A stretch of 64,000 nucleotides of DNA from Morganella sibonii. Its GTDB lineage: Bacteria > Pseudomonadota > Gammaproteobacteria > Enterobacterales > Enterobacteriaceae. The translations under genes and the position numbers were made by a program. Under the pieces are notes generated by a model, which had not been told where the DNA came from, did no database searches, and saw only the letters and a program-made list of their open reading frames with translations. This document shows positions 8,589 through 16,934 of this stretch, piece by piece; the first letter of the stretch is position 1, and each line of letters begins with the position of its first letter. The DNA lies in the NCBI RefSeq assembly GCF_040560245.1, contig NZ_JAKMWP010000005.1, one strand, 5' to 3'.

Positions 8589-9959
8589 TTACACGTAATC
8601 AAAGCGTGCTGTGAAGAAACGTAACTGCTTCGGCTCGTAAATGAACTTCAGCCCTTTAATATCTTCTTTGTGCTTGAACAGTTTGATAATACCGTCAGCA
8701 ACCAGATCCATGTGTGCATAGGTGTATACACGGCGCGGAATAGTCAGACGAACGGTTTCCAGCTTCGGACGGTGATGGTCGCCGGTTTCTTTGTTACGGC
8801 CTGCGGAGATAATACCGCGCTCCATAGAACGGACACCGGTTTCCATGTAGATGCTGGCTGCCAGACTCTGTGCCGGGAACTCATCCTGGGTCAGATGCGG
8901 GCAGAAACGGCGTGCATCGAGGAATACTGCGTGGCCGCCGACCGGCTCAACAATCGGTACACCGGCTGCTTTCAGTTTTTCGCCCAGGTAACGAACCTGC
9001 TTGACGCGGTGCTCGATATATTCGAACTGCATCGCTTCGCGTAAACCGATAGCCATCGCTTCCATATCACGACCGGCCAGGCCGCCGTAGGAAGGCATCC
9101 CTTCATAAACCACAACCAGTTCACGTGCGGCAGAGAACATCTCGTCGTCGTTCATACACAGGAAACCACCGATGTTCACCAGACAGTCTTTCTTACCACT
9201 CATGGTACAACCGTCAGCGTAGCTGAACATTTCGTGAACGATGTCTTTGATGGAGACATCCGCAAAGCCTTCTTCCTGCTCTTTGATAAAGTAGGCGTTT
9301 TCCACGCAGCGGGTCGCATCGTAGAATACTTTGATGCCGTGCTTATCACATAACTGACGGACTTCACGCATGTTTGCCATTGAAACCGGCTGACCACCCG
9401 CGAGGTTTACAGTCACTGCCAGGCAGATGTAAGCGATATTTTCCGCGCCTTTCTCTGCAATCAGTTTTTCCAGTTTCTTAACGTCGATGTTGCCTTTGAA
9501 TTTCACATCCAGGCCCGCATCGTGAGCTTCATCGCGGACGATATCGATGAATGTCGCACCATTTTTTTCCTGGTGATAACGGGTGGTGGTGAAGTACATG
9601 TTACCTGCAACATACTGACCCGGTTTGATCGCTAATGAAGACAGTAAGTTTTCTGCACCGCGGCCCTGGTGAGTAGGAACAATGTGTTTAAAGCCGAATA
9701 ATTCCTGAACGGTTCTTTCCAGGTGGAAGAAGTTTTCGCTGCCCGCATACGCTTCGTCACCCATCATCATGCCGGCCCATTGTTTATCGGACATGGCGTT
9801 GGTGCCGCTATCGGTCAGTAAGTCTACATAAACATCTTTGGAATTTAACAAGAAAGTATTGTACCCGGCCTCTTTCATTCTTTTGATACGCTCTTCGCGA
9901 GGGATCATGGATACGGTTTCAACACTTTTAATACGATACGGTTCTGCTGGATACATCAT
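8589..9959 (-). CDS. tpl: Tyrosine phenol-lyase
   Basis: 456 residues, the family's usual length. This PLP enzyme splits L-tyrosine into phenol, pyruvate and ammonia in the cytoplasm and can run in reverse. The sequence follows Citrobacter TPL almost throughout: N-terminal YPAEPYRIKSVETVSMIPRE, THQGRGAENLL, YDATRCVENAYFI, the PLP lysine in TMSGKKDCLVN and C-terminal QLRFFTARFDYV. Tryptophanase is the close relative, but the start and end here are typical of TPL. ATG 9957-9959 has GGAGATTTTACC upstream. It heads a tpl-tutB transcript behind a long AT-rich region with CRP- and TyrR-like sites. Confidence 0.97.
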   Translation of the reverse strand: MMYPAEPYRIKSVETVSMIPREERIKRMKEAGYNTFLLNSKDVYVDLLTDSGTNAMSDKQWAGMMMGDEAYAGSENFFHLERTVQELFGFKHIVPTHQGRGAENLLSSLAIKPGQYVAGNMYFTTTRYHQEKNGATFIDIVRDEAHDAGLDVKFKGNIDVKKLEKLIAEKGAENIAYICLAVTVNLAGGQPVSMANMREVRQLCDKHGIKVFYDATRCVENAYFIKEQEEGFADVSIKDIVHEMFSYADGCTMSGKKDCLVNIGGFLCMNDDEMFSAARELVVVYEGMPSYGGLAGRDMEAMAIGLREAMQFEYIEHRVKQVRYLGEKLKAAGVPIVEPVGGHAVFLDARRFCPHLTQDEFPAQSLAASIYMETGVRSMERGIISAGRNKETGDHHRPKLETVRLTIPRRVYTYAHMDLVADGIIKLFKHKEDIKGLKFIYEPKQLRFFTARFDYV

Positions 9960-10227
9960 GGTAAAATCTCCAATTATTTATAATAATAACTCGATAATTT
10001 ACACAGGCATTTATCTGTTTATAAATCTCATGCCTTGTGAATGATATAGCAATTGTAAATCCGGTAGTGTTCTTGTCTTAATTCAAATTCAGTTTTTAAT
10101 TTTCTGTTGTTTCTTTTTCTGCCATCCGTTTCGTTTGGCGTGAAATCATCATGCGTGAAAAAAAATGAAAAGGGAATGGGGACGGTATAAATAAACGAAA
10201 GGTGTATTAACTACAGGTGTAAACCGG

Positions 10228-10241
10228 GTGATCTATATCAC
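10228..10241. promoter_or_regulatory. CRP-like site upstream of tpl
   Basis: GTGATCTATATCAC is a near-perfect palindrome close to the CRP core, about 270 bp before the tpl start. tpl genes elsewhere are catabolite-controlled. Confidence 0.6.
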
Positions 10242-10691
10242 TTAAACTAAAATATTTCTTTTTTATTCATAAAGTTATGTTTGTTAACCCTATGTTGTGT
10301 ATTTATGGGTAATATACGATTTTCATGGCATTAAAGTCAGGTTTAAATATAAATAATCTAATGGCTGCGGGTGGTTATACAGTATTGCAAAGCTGTTGTA
10401 TTCGGTGTTTCTTTATAAATGTTAATAAAGGGTAAATAAGAATGGTGAAGTGATAATTTAAATCTATCTTTACAGGATGAATAAATAAACGAGTGAAGAG
10501 TTCTGTTATGTCTTAATCAAGACTATGCATTACATACATGTATACCGTATTTTATATTAATACATATAACTAATACCCATTGTTATAATCACATTTGTTT
10601 ATATTGATCGTACGGAAAAACATTATGAATTATTGAATCCTTAAACTGAAACCAGAGATAAAAATAAAAATGTGACACAGTCAGGATAAAT

Positions 10692-10711
10692 TTGATGATA
10701 AAGATCACATT
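10692..10711. promoter_or_regulatory. Second CRP-like site
   Basis: TTGATGATAAAGATCACATT carries both CRP half sites with one weaker half. Confidence 0.4.
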
Positions 10712-10815
10712 GATAATGTTACGTTACATGAATGAAAAACAAGCGGACGGCGGGAATAACAAAGATAATTAATTAAAGCAGTGAATTGTTATGCAATGCG
10801 GCATATGACCGTTTA

Positions 10816-10829
10816 GTGATCATATTCAC
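10816..10829. promoter_or_regulatory. Third CRP-like site
   Basis: GTGATCATATTCAC has both GTGA and TCAC with the 6-bp spacer required for CRP. Confidence 0.45.
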
Positions 10830-10867
10830 GGTTTCACATTTACAGTCATGTTAGTAAAGCAAAATGG

Positions 10868-10885
10868 TGTACTGAAATATTTACA
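10868..10885. promoter_or_regulatory. TyrR-box-like site
   Basis: TGTACTGAAATATTTACA matches the TyrR consensus TGTAAA-N6-TTTACA at 11 of 12 fixed positions. TyrR with tyrosine activates tpl in other enterobacteria, but here the site is about 0.9 kb from the tpl start, farther than usual. Confidence 0.4.
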
Positions 10886-11255
10886 CTATCTGCGAAAGAA
10901 GAGTAACAGGATATTTGTAATGTACATATCTGCGAAATAAATTTATCAGAATAAAATTATTTAAAAATAAATTAAAATAGATTTTATATCTGGTTTTTGT
11001 CACTACTTTAGGGTTTTAATTGAGTTTAATCCGGTTTAGTGCGTTATTTTACTTTGGTCGCAAATGGTGGCGTTTACAGATGACGACATCATTTTTCGCA
11101 TGTCCGGCAGCCGCCATATGAAAATGCAAAATATGGAATTTGTGCATCAGATCACGCAAGGCAGGCATGAATAAAGACGCAAAAACAGACAAGCCGGCCG
11201 CGATTTCCGCTTTTTTCCTTGAAAACCCGGCGGAGCAGGCGTGTAATAATGGCGT

Positions 11256-11331
11256 GCCGGATTAGCTCAGTTGGCAGAGCAGTTCATTCGTAATGAAAAG
11301 GTCACCAGTTCGAATCCGGTATCCGGCACCA
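11256..11331 (+). tRNA. thrW: tRNA-Thr(CGT)
   Basis: 76 nt including the encoded CCA. The acceptor arm GCCGGAT / ATCCGGC, the D-arm TAGCTCAGTTGGCAGAGCA, anticodon loop TTCGTAA and TTCGAATC are all present. The gene corresponds to thrW, a frequent integration target, and an integrase remnant follows directly. Confidence 0.97.
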
Positions 11332-11334
11332 GTA
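11320..11334. repeat. attL-like copy of the tRNA-Thr 3' end
   Basis: TATCCGGCACCAGTA spans the tRNA 3' end and is repeated identically at 12204-12218. The two copies bound an about 0.9 kb segment with an integrase remnant. Confidence 0.7.
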
Positions 11335-11360
11335 AATCAATAAGTTACGCGATAAATAAA

Positions 11361-11636
11361 TCAGACTGCATTTTTGCGTGCCATATTCGTGCCATGAGCG
11401 TTAAAAATGTCATCGATATTTTTCGCGTACTCCTGCAAGTGAGCGGGTGATAAGTGAGCATATCTTCGTACCATTTCTATCGACTCCCACCCGCCCATTT
11501 CCTGTAGCACTGAAAGTGGAACACCAGACTGGATCAGCCAGCTTGCCCGGGTGTGTCTCAGGTCATGGAAACGGAAATCATCGATACCGGCTCTTTTTAA
11601 TGCCGCTCTCACATTCTTCGGGCGTATAAATATCAT
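11361..11636 (-). pseudogene. Tyrosine recombinase (phage integrase), C-terminal remnant
   Basis: The frame encodes the last 91 residues of a tyrosine recombinase: HDLRHTRASWLIQSG holds the His-x-x-Arg catalytic box and MVRRYAHL the catalytic Tyr. Integrases are normally 330-420 aa; the catalytic Arg I and the DNA-binding N-terminus are absent, and an in-frame stop lies 9 codons before the first ATG. It sits 29 bp from tRNA-Thr, pointing as an integrase of a tRNA-targeting element would. It is almost surely non-functional. Confidence 0.85.
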
Positions 11637-12019
11637 CGGTAACAGGCACAGCAGAGCCGTGCATTACCAGTAAGTGCAAGTAATCAAAAATTGATATGAA
11701 ATATGTCATCAAGTGATTATGTATATAGTGAATTTTGATTTACATCACAAATGGTAGGTATACCTATGTTTTGGGGTGGAAAAAAAGTAACAACCAGTCA
11801 TAATTATGTGATTATAATCACAGTTATGAATATGAAATGATTATCTCACTTGAAAATTGTAAAAAAACAAAAGCTGTAGTCCCATTTTTTAAATTGGGTG
11901 CTTGCATTAAATCTATTTTTCACATTCTGATGGTGGTCATGATTGTCATCGTTATTTCGCCTATCGCTGTTGCCGTAATGGTCTGAACCATGTGTAAAAT
12001 ACAGCATATGCATTATCCA
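11637..12019. other. Non-coding interior of the integrated-element remnant
   Basis: AT-rich sequence with no credible gene. It holds a perfect CRP-type palindrome (11807-11822) and an 18-codon hydrophobic frame without a ribosome site near 11929. Confidence 0.5.
11807..11822. promoter_or_regulatory. Perfect CRP-consensus palindrome inside the remnant
   Basis: TGTGATTATAATCACA is TGTGA-N6-TCACA with a fully palindromic spacer. No gene that it would control remains nearby. Confidence 0.5.
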
Positions 12020-12115
12020 TCACCCCTCCTGAATCTGCTTAAATTCAATAACCCACACCCACGGGTTATCCATGCCATAATCCACCCGTCGCCAGTTGGC
12101 GGTGTTGGTTGCCAT
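12020..12115 (-). pseudogene. Phage/island ORF fragment
   Basis: The frame ends NWRRVDYGMDNPWVWVIEF and then KQIQEG, a Trp-rich ending of a type I associate with small phage or island proteins (recall only). The same frame continues a few codons upstream without a clear start; an overlapping frame (12013-12213) reads MPDNGRTNPEDD. At least one of the two frames is an overlap shadow, and neither has a good ribosome site. It lies just inside the right att-like repeat. Confidence 0.3.
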
Positions 12116-12203
12116 AATGAGCAATCCGGATTGCCGTTTTCAAAATAGGCAATCCATGCAGGGTCATCACTGCCGGGGTCGTCTTCCGGATTGGTACGCC
12201 CGT

Positions 12204-12218
12204 TATCCGGCACCAGTA
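12204..12218. repeat. attR-like copy of the tRNA-Thr 3' end
   Basis: TATCCGGCACCAGTA is identical to 11320-11334 over 15 bp and diverges on both sides. Confidence 0.7.
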
Positions 12219-12400
12219 CTTATCAAAGAGCCCGCGATTATCTCCCGATACCGGTTTTCACCCCGGGACGTATTTGAAACGTATCCCTGTCGTTCTTTCA
12301 TACTCCGTCTTCCGGAGCAGATTATCAGTCATCATATTCCGGCTGTATATTTAATCAGCAGTACAGAGACTAAGCATTATTTTAATCTGAGGAATATAAA

Positions 12401-12550
12401 ATGACTGATAAAGCAAATAACGGAAAGAAAGAGGCCGGAAACGAAAATCTGAAAAAGATACCTTCGCTGACAATCAAACCACTACCACTCACACCTCCGC
12501 CAACGGGTACAGTAACCGTGCCGCCGATTACCACGCCGCGGCAGCAATAA
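12401..12550 (+). CDS. Small Pro/Thr-rich protein, 49 aa
   Basis: The frame runs MTDKANNGKKEAGNENLKK, then a Pro/Thr-rich tail (PLPLTPPPTG, PPITTPRQQ). The ATG follows GAGGAATATAAA and a terminator follows the stop by 23 bp, so it looks like a complete single-gene unit. The basic-polar head and proline tail suggest a disordered peptide. It lies 180 bp beyond the right att-like repeat. Not recognised. Confidence 0.5.
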   Translation: MTDKANNGKKEAGNENLKKIPSLTIKPLPLTPPPTGTVTVPPITTPRQQ

Positions 12551-12573
12551 AAGTATAACCGGGCTATATACCG

Positions 12574-12600
12574 AAGCCCCGCTGAAATTGCGGGGCTTTT
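12574..12600. terminator. Intrinsic terminator
   Basis: AAGCCCCGC (12574-12582) pairs with GCGGGGCTT (12590-12598) and ends in TTTT, between the Pro-rich ORF and the convergent SGNH hydrolase. Confidence 0.85.
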
Positions 12601-12605
12601 GAGTG

Positions 12606-13760
12606 TCAGGCGCGGATAACGGCCTGCGGGACAGACAGTGCGACCCGCTGATGCCCTTTACGATTAAGATGAAGATGATCTCCTGAATCATATTGCGCGC
12701 TGAGCTGCTGAGGGCAGTCCGGGTTGTGCACCAGCAGATCGCTGTCAATCACTGCATCAAACTCACCGCTTGTCCGTATCCAGTGGTTTATCTCCTGCCG
12801 CACAGCCTCTTTTTCTGCTGAATAAAAATCGTCCATGCCATATTCTCCGGTTCCGCGCAGGGGCACCAGTGTGACACCCGTCATGCGGATATCCTTTTCC
12901 CGCGCCATGGTCAGTAATTGCCGGTATCCCGTAATGACATCCGCTGCTGAAGGTACAGGACCTGCCGGATCTAACGCCGTTCCTGCCAGCCCGATATCAT
13001 TGAGTCCGGCCTGTACGATACAGGCTGTAACACCGGGCTGCTGAAGGACATCCCGTTCAAACCGTGACAATGTACTGATGCCGATAGTGTTTTTCAGCAG
13101 GCGTGAACCCGATTGCCCTGCATTCACCACGGCAATATTTTCATCAATAAAGTGTTCAGCCAGCAAATCAGTCCAGCGGCCGTATGTGTCCATTTCGACG
13201 CCGTTACCGTCAACCATCGAATCGCCGATAACCACGAGCGTCGCGGCTTCCTGCTCCGGCTGAATCAGCACGCTTTCAAGTAAAAGGCGGGAGCTGAAAA
13301 ACTGACCGTCAGCATCTTCTTGCCGGGCAGCCCGGTTGCCCGGTTCCAGTAAGGAAAAATGACGTGCATCCCAGTGGAAGGTATTGAGCGGCACCGGCTC
13401 CGGCAGGAAAGTCCGCAGAGTGATGACTGATAATGACGGAATGTGCAGCGGGACCTCATCACTGTACAGAATATCGCCCGCAGGAATGACTGCGCCGGGC
13501 TGTCCGCCAAAGGTGACGGGGACTGTGCTGTACAGGCCGGAAACGGACAGATAACTCTCTCCGGTCACCAGGGGTTGTGTGCCGTAACGGTTGGAAAAAA
13601 CCAGCCGCAGTTTTTGCCCGCCAAGGCTGATACGGAATGTCTGCCGGAGGGTCTGATTGCCGGTGATGGCCGGAATATCCGGCGGAAACGGAAATGTCTC
13701 ACCGGATGCCGGCTGGGAGGTTGAAAGCCATGTGCATACCGGATGAAAGGAAGAGGACAT
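12606..13760 (-). CDS. SGNH/GDSL-family hydrolase
   Basis: 384 residues, no signal peptide. The C-terminal two thirds hold the four SGNH blocks: VVIGDSMVDG (Ser), NAGQSGSRLL (Gly), QAGLNDIG (Asn) and SGDHLHLN (Asp and His). The first about 150 residues form a beta-rich domain (SLGGQKLRLVFSNRYG) often found before such hydrolases in polysaccharide or ester deacetylases. GGAGAATCCCTG precedes the ATG. It lies 29 bp behind the TetR gene on the same strand, so the two are probably one transcript and the hydrolase is under the repressor. Substrate unknown. Confidence 0.8.
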   Translation of the reverse strand: MSSSFHPVCTWLSTSQPASGETFPFPPDIPAITGNQTLRQTFRISLGGQKLRLVFSNRYGTQPLVTGESYLSVSGLYSTVPVTFGGQPGAVIPAGDILYSDEVPLHIPSLSVITLRTFLPEPVPLNTFHWDARHFSLLEPGNRAARQEDADGQFFSSRLLLESVLIQPEQEAATLVVIGDSMVDGNGVEMDTYGRWTDLLAEHFIDENIAVVNAGQSGSRLLKNTIGISTLSRFERDVLQQPGVTACIVQAGLNDIGLAGTALDPAGPVPSAADVITGYRQLLTMAREKDIRMTGVTLVPLRGTGEYGMDDFYSAEKEAVRQEINHWIRTSGEFDAVIDSDLLVHNPDCPQQLSAQYDSGDHLHLNRKGHQRVALSVPQAVIRA

Positions 13761-13789
13761 CAGGGATTCTCCTGTCAGTGAAAACAGAT

Positions 13790-14398
13790 TCAGTGTGTAT
13801 CCGGCGGGGTGGTCATCGCATCAAACGTGTGCATGGCAACCTCCGTCATCGCCAGCAGGCGGTCGCGGCTGACGCCATCCCGTGCCTGAACAGAAATCCC
13901 GTGCAGCAGTGTGGCGACGTAATCCCCCAAAGCTTGTATATCGGTATTTTCCGGTATATCACCGGACTCAGCACCACGGCGGATACGCTGTATGATGCCG
14001 TCTGTCCGCGCACGGCGGTGATCGGCCAGCCAGTGCATGATAGCCTCGTTTTCAGGGGTATAATTAGTCAGTGACAGCACCACCATACATCCGCGCGGCC
14101 GGTCATCACGGGTATAGGTATCAACGGCAGCAGTCAGCAGGTGTTTTATGGCGATGCGGGTATCCGGCTCTGCCATGGCCGCACCGGCAAAAGCACCTTC
14201 TTCAGCCAGATAAAGGGCTATTGCCTCACGAAACAAATTTTCCTTCGAGCCGAAAGCGGCATAGATCCGGGCTGATGCAATACCCAGTGCAGCAACCAGG
14301 TCAGACACCGACGTGCCTTCATAACCACGTTGCCAGAACACCTGTTCAGCTTTACGTAATGCCTCTTCGCGATCAAATTCTCTTGGTCTGCCTGCCAT
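13790..14398 (-). CDS. TetR-family repressor of the flanking hydrolases
   Basis: 202 residues. The N-terminal helix-turn-helix reads RGYEGTSVSDLVAALGIASARIYAAFGSKENLF, the classic TetR DNA-binding pattern; the rest is the ligand-binding helical domain. The start is the second of two adjacent ATGs (14396-14398), 8 bp after GGAG; the first (14399-14401) is the alternative. The gene is divergent from a Cif-like epoxide hydrolase and co-directional with an SGNH hydrolase. In Pseudomonas the TetR protein CifR controls cif in a similar layout, so an epoxide-type ligand is plausible. Confidence 0.85.
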   Translation of the reverse strand: MAGRPREFDREEALRKAEQVFWQRGYEGTSVSDLVAALGIASARIYAAFGSKENLFREAIALYLAEEGAFAGAAMAEPDTRIAIKHLLTAAVDTYTRDDRPRGCMVVLSLTNYTPENEAIMHWLADHRRARTDGIIQRIRRGAESGDIPENTDIQALGDYVATLLHGISVQARDGVSRDRLLAMTEVAMHTFDAMTTPPDTH

Positions 14399-14474
14399 CA
14401 TTAATTCTCCGTATACGTTATCTGAAACAAATGCTACCAGTTCTTTATCGGTTAACAAAGAATTATTTTTTAAT

Positions 14475-14526
14475 GATTGACAAAGATTTAAATTCCCCCG
14501 TAATCTATTAATTGTCGATTGACAAA
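14475..14526. promoter_or_regulatory. Probable TetR operators
   Basis: TTGTCGATTGACAA (14512-14525) is a perfect inverted repeat. GATTGACAAA occurs at 14475-14484 and again at 14517-14526, 42 bp apart, or four helical turns. The sites lie between the divergent tetR and cif-like genes. Confidence 0.6.
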
Positions 14527-14606
14527 CAATTGGTTCCGCAACAGGAAATACCCGTTTTTACGGGCGGCCCGGGACTCTTATCATTTACAGCTTATACGGA
14601 ACAGGT

Positions 14607-15569
14607 ATGAATACATTATTCAGGAAGGTATTACTGGCAGCAGTCATGACGTTCGCAGTGCACGGTACGGTGTCTGCGGCAAATACACAAAAACAGCCGG
14701 TAACACCAGCAATACAGGCGAATGAAGCAGATTTTCAGCATCACTACACGGATGTGGCCGGGCAGCGTATCCATTATGTGACAGCGGGAAAAGGGGAGCC
14801 GGTATTGCTGATCCCCGGCTGGCCGCAGACCTGGTATACATGGCGCTATGTGATGACGGAGCTGGCTGCGCAGGGATATACAGCGATAGCCGTGGACCCG
14901 CCGGGAACCGGTTACTCCGCCCGTCCGGAGAGCGGTTATGATACCGGCGCGGTGGCAACAGTGTTACACACCATGATGCATCAGCTGGGCTATAAAACGT
15001 ATTCGGTTGTTGGCCACGATATCGGCATGTGGGTCGGTTATGCACTGGCGGCGGATTATCCTGCGGATATTAAAAGAATAGCGTTAACGGAAGCGGTTAT
15101 TCCGGGGCTGGCGCCGGCACCGGCTATTTTTGTTGATCCGGAAGAGAATATTTTCCTCTGGCACTTTATGTTTAATCAGGTGCCGGATTTACCGGAAATG
15201 CTGACTGCCGGAAAAGAGCAGGACTACCTGAATTTTATTTTTGACCACTGGGCTTACCGCCGTGATCGCGTTGCGGCACAAACCTATATCGCCGCCTATT
15301 CTTCGCCGGGCGGGTTGCGTGCCGGATTTGCCTATTACAGGGCAATCCCGCAAACCATCCTGCAGAATAAGCAGCGGGCAGAGAAAAAACTGACGATGCC
15401 GGTTCTGGCCATCGGAGCGGATCACGCCACCCGTGATGCCCCGCAGCAGACAATGCAGGGAAGAGCCGCTGATTTGCAGGGGGCGATGCTCAGTGAATGC
15501 GGTCATTTTGTGACAGAAGAATGCCCGGAACAGCTGATGGATGTATTACTGCCATTTTTACGTAAATAA
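14607..15569 (+). CDS. Cif-like secreted epoxide hydrolase
   Basis: 320 residues with a signal peptide (to about residue 24, VSAA). The alpha/beta-hydrolase core has HG-type loop IPGWPQTWYTW, nucleophile Asp138 in GHDIGMW, Glu162 in TEAVIPG, His186 in LWHFMFN, the Tyr in FAYYRA (243/244) and His300 in CGHFVTEE. These match, position by position, the Asp-Glu-His triad and the unusual His/Tyr ring-opening pair of Pseudomonas Cif, a secreted epoxide hydrolase that lowers CFTR at host cells. Classical epoxide hydrolases use two Tyr. The divergent TetR gene also fits the cif locus. Ring-opening of an epoxide is therefore the predicted reaction; a host effect is inference. Confidence 0.8.
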   Translation: MNTLFRKVLLAAVMTFAVHGTVSAANTQKQPVTPAIQANEADFQHHYTDVAGQRIHYVTAGKGEPVLLIPGWPQTWYTWRYVMTELAAQGYTAIAVDPPGTGYSARPESGYDTGAVATVLHTMMHQLGYKTYSVVGHDIGMWVGYALAADYPADIKRIALTEAVIPGLAPAPAIFVDPEENIFLWHFMFNQVPDLPEMLTAGKEQDYLNFIFDHWAYRRDRVAAQTYIAAYSSPGGLRAGFAYYRAIPQTILQNKQRAEKKLTMPVLAIGADHATRDAPQQTMQGRAADLQGAMLSECGHFVTEECPEQLMDVLLPFLRK

Positions 15570-15588
15570 TAATCCTGACGACAGATAG

Positions 15589-15617
15589 AAGCCTCCGTTC
15601 CGGAGGCTTTATTTTTT
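15589..15617 (+). terminator. Intrinsic terminator
   Basis: AAGCCTCCG (15589-15597) pairs with CGGAGGCTT (15601-15609), followed by TATTTTTT. Confidence 0.85.
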
Positions 15618-15731
15618 ACTGGCACTTTTGTTCAGGATTGATATTGTCAGTTGCCGGAAAACTGCCGGCCTGAGTAATAAGTCAAATACGGCACGACAAC
15701 GTTATCATGAAATCAACGGGTATATTTAATA

Positions 15732-16352
15732 ATGAAAAAAATAACGATGCTATCTGCTTTGATTACGGCATCTCTGCTGCTTGGAGCCTGTGATAAATCA
15801 GAGGCAGGTAATACAGTTAAACATGAACAGTCCGGTGCGCGTTATTCCGCACCTTTCGGTCTGACCTGGGGGATGACCGAAGAGGCGCTGGCACCACGGC
15901 TCGGCAGTCAGCCTGAGACGGATAACAGTGAGTATGCCTGCCCGCTGACCAAAGTGACTTCCAAAACATTTTCCGGCGGATTAAATGAAGCAGGAGAGTA
16001 CGAGTTCCGTTTTTTACCGCAGTACGGACAGCCGGATTTCAGCGGGCTGGTCGGGATCGGCTATTTTTATTCCACTGACGATGAAACCGCGTATCAGACT
16101 CTGCTGAAAAAATTACAGCACGACCTTGAAGCGGAATATGGCAAGCCTTCAGTACTGGAAAGTAAAAAAGCAGACGAAGAGCATTTCATTTATAAATCAA
16201 AAGAAAAAGAGATCAGTTTATTTGTAATGATGCGGGATGCCCGTTTCTATATTTCGCTGGATTACAGTTACTTCCCTGAAGAACATCAGGTATCGCTGAA
16301 GAATAATATGCAGAAAATAAAAGAGACCTGTGTTAAGCAGCGGGAAGAATAG
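15732..16352 (+). CDS. Putative lipoprotein of unknown function
   Basis: 206 residues. The signal ends in the lipobox LLGAC, so Cys is the predicted lipidated N-terminus; the next residues DK favour inner-membrane retention. The rest is a soluble domain beginning FGLTWGMTEEAL, a pattern seen in small exported proteins of unknown role. The C-terminus is charged. Not recognised beyond that. Confidence 0.6.
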   Translation: MKKITMLSALITASLLLGACDKSEAGNTVKHEQSGARYSAPFGLTWGMTEEALAPRLGSQPETDNSEYACPLTKVTSKTFSGGLNEAGEYEFRFLPQYGQPDFSGLVGIGYFYSTDDETAYQTLLKKLQHDLEAEYGKPSVLESKKADEEHFIYKSKEKEISLFVMMRDARFYISLDYSYFPEEHQVSLKNNMQKIKETCVKQREE

Positions 16353-16498
16353 TTCGTCACTGCGTACAGAAAGCTACCCGGTTACTTGCTGTTTTATGCT
16401 GTAACACCGTCATATTAGTGATGGTTTTCTCAGAATATGATGTCCCGGTAACTTATACTGGCCATCAGGGAAAATCATCACAAAGCCGGGAGCAACGG

Positions 16499-16912
16499 AT
16501 GCATAAACAGATTTTCAGGGAATTGTTTAAGCCGGACAGCACATCAGTTCTTGCGCGATGGCCGTATTTTATTGCCAATTTGTGGCTGGGGCTGTTTACC
16601 GGACTTGCGGTACTGACCATGCCGGTGTATCCGGATCTGCTGGGTTTTCCTTACTCTTCCTTTTATTTCTTCACTTATATTGCGGTTGCCGGTGGTATCT
16701 TTCTCTGGTGTTCGGTCAATATTCTTGCTAAACGGCTGCGTGATATCGGGTTTACGATGGCCTGTAATGCAGCGATATTGTATACCGTTATTGATTTGCT
16801 TCTGATATGGCAGACGGATTATCTCATTGTGGATCTTATCAGCATTGCGATCACGATTATGATTATGCTGATCCCCGCCGGATATCTGAATAAAAAAGAA
16901 ATAGCTGTCTGA
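16499..16912 (+). CDS. DUF805-like membrane protein
   Basis: 137 residues with four predicted membrane segments and the family-type features ARWPYFIANLW near the N-terminus and AKRLRDIGFT before the third helix. ATG 16499 is chosen because GGGAGCAACGG precedes it; a longer frame from 16418 has no ribosome site. The gene at 16935 follows by 22 bp and is likely co-transcribed. Function of DUF805 proteins is unknown. Confidence 0.75.
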   Translation: MHKQIFRELFKPDSTSVLARWPYFIANLWLGLFTGLAVLTMPVYPDLLGFPYSSFYFFTYIAVAGGIFLWCSVNILAKRLRDIGFTMACNAAILYTVIDLLLIWQTDYLIVDLISIAITIMIMLIPAGYLNKKEIAV

Positions 16913-16934
16913 ACCCTTTTTTTACGGAGATAAA

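Larger units (their letters stand above)
9960..11255. other. Long AT-rich regulatory gap upstream of tpl
   Basis: No credible gene is visible in about 1.3 kb. The stretch is AT-rich and holds several CRP-like palindromes and one good TyrR-like box, listed separately. It probably carries the tpl promoter and distant control sites. Some of the 3' part may belong to tRNA-Thr transcription. Confidence 0.6.

Noticed and set aside
8589..9959. Tryptophanase (tnaA)
   Set aside because: The N- and C-termini and the active-site stretch follow tyrosine phenol-lyase, and no TnaC-like leader with a single Trp is found upstream.
12013..12213. 66-aa minus-strand ORF starting GTG inside the att-like repeat
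   Set aside because: The overlapping frame ending NWRRVDYGMDNPWVWV looks more protein-like; neither is well supported, so only the fragment is listed.
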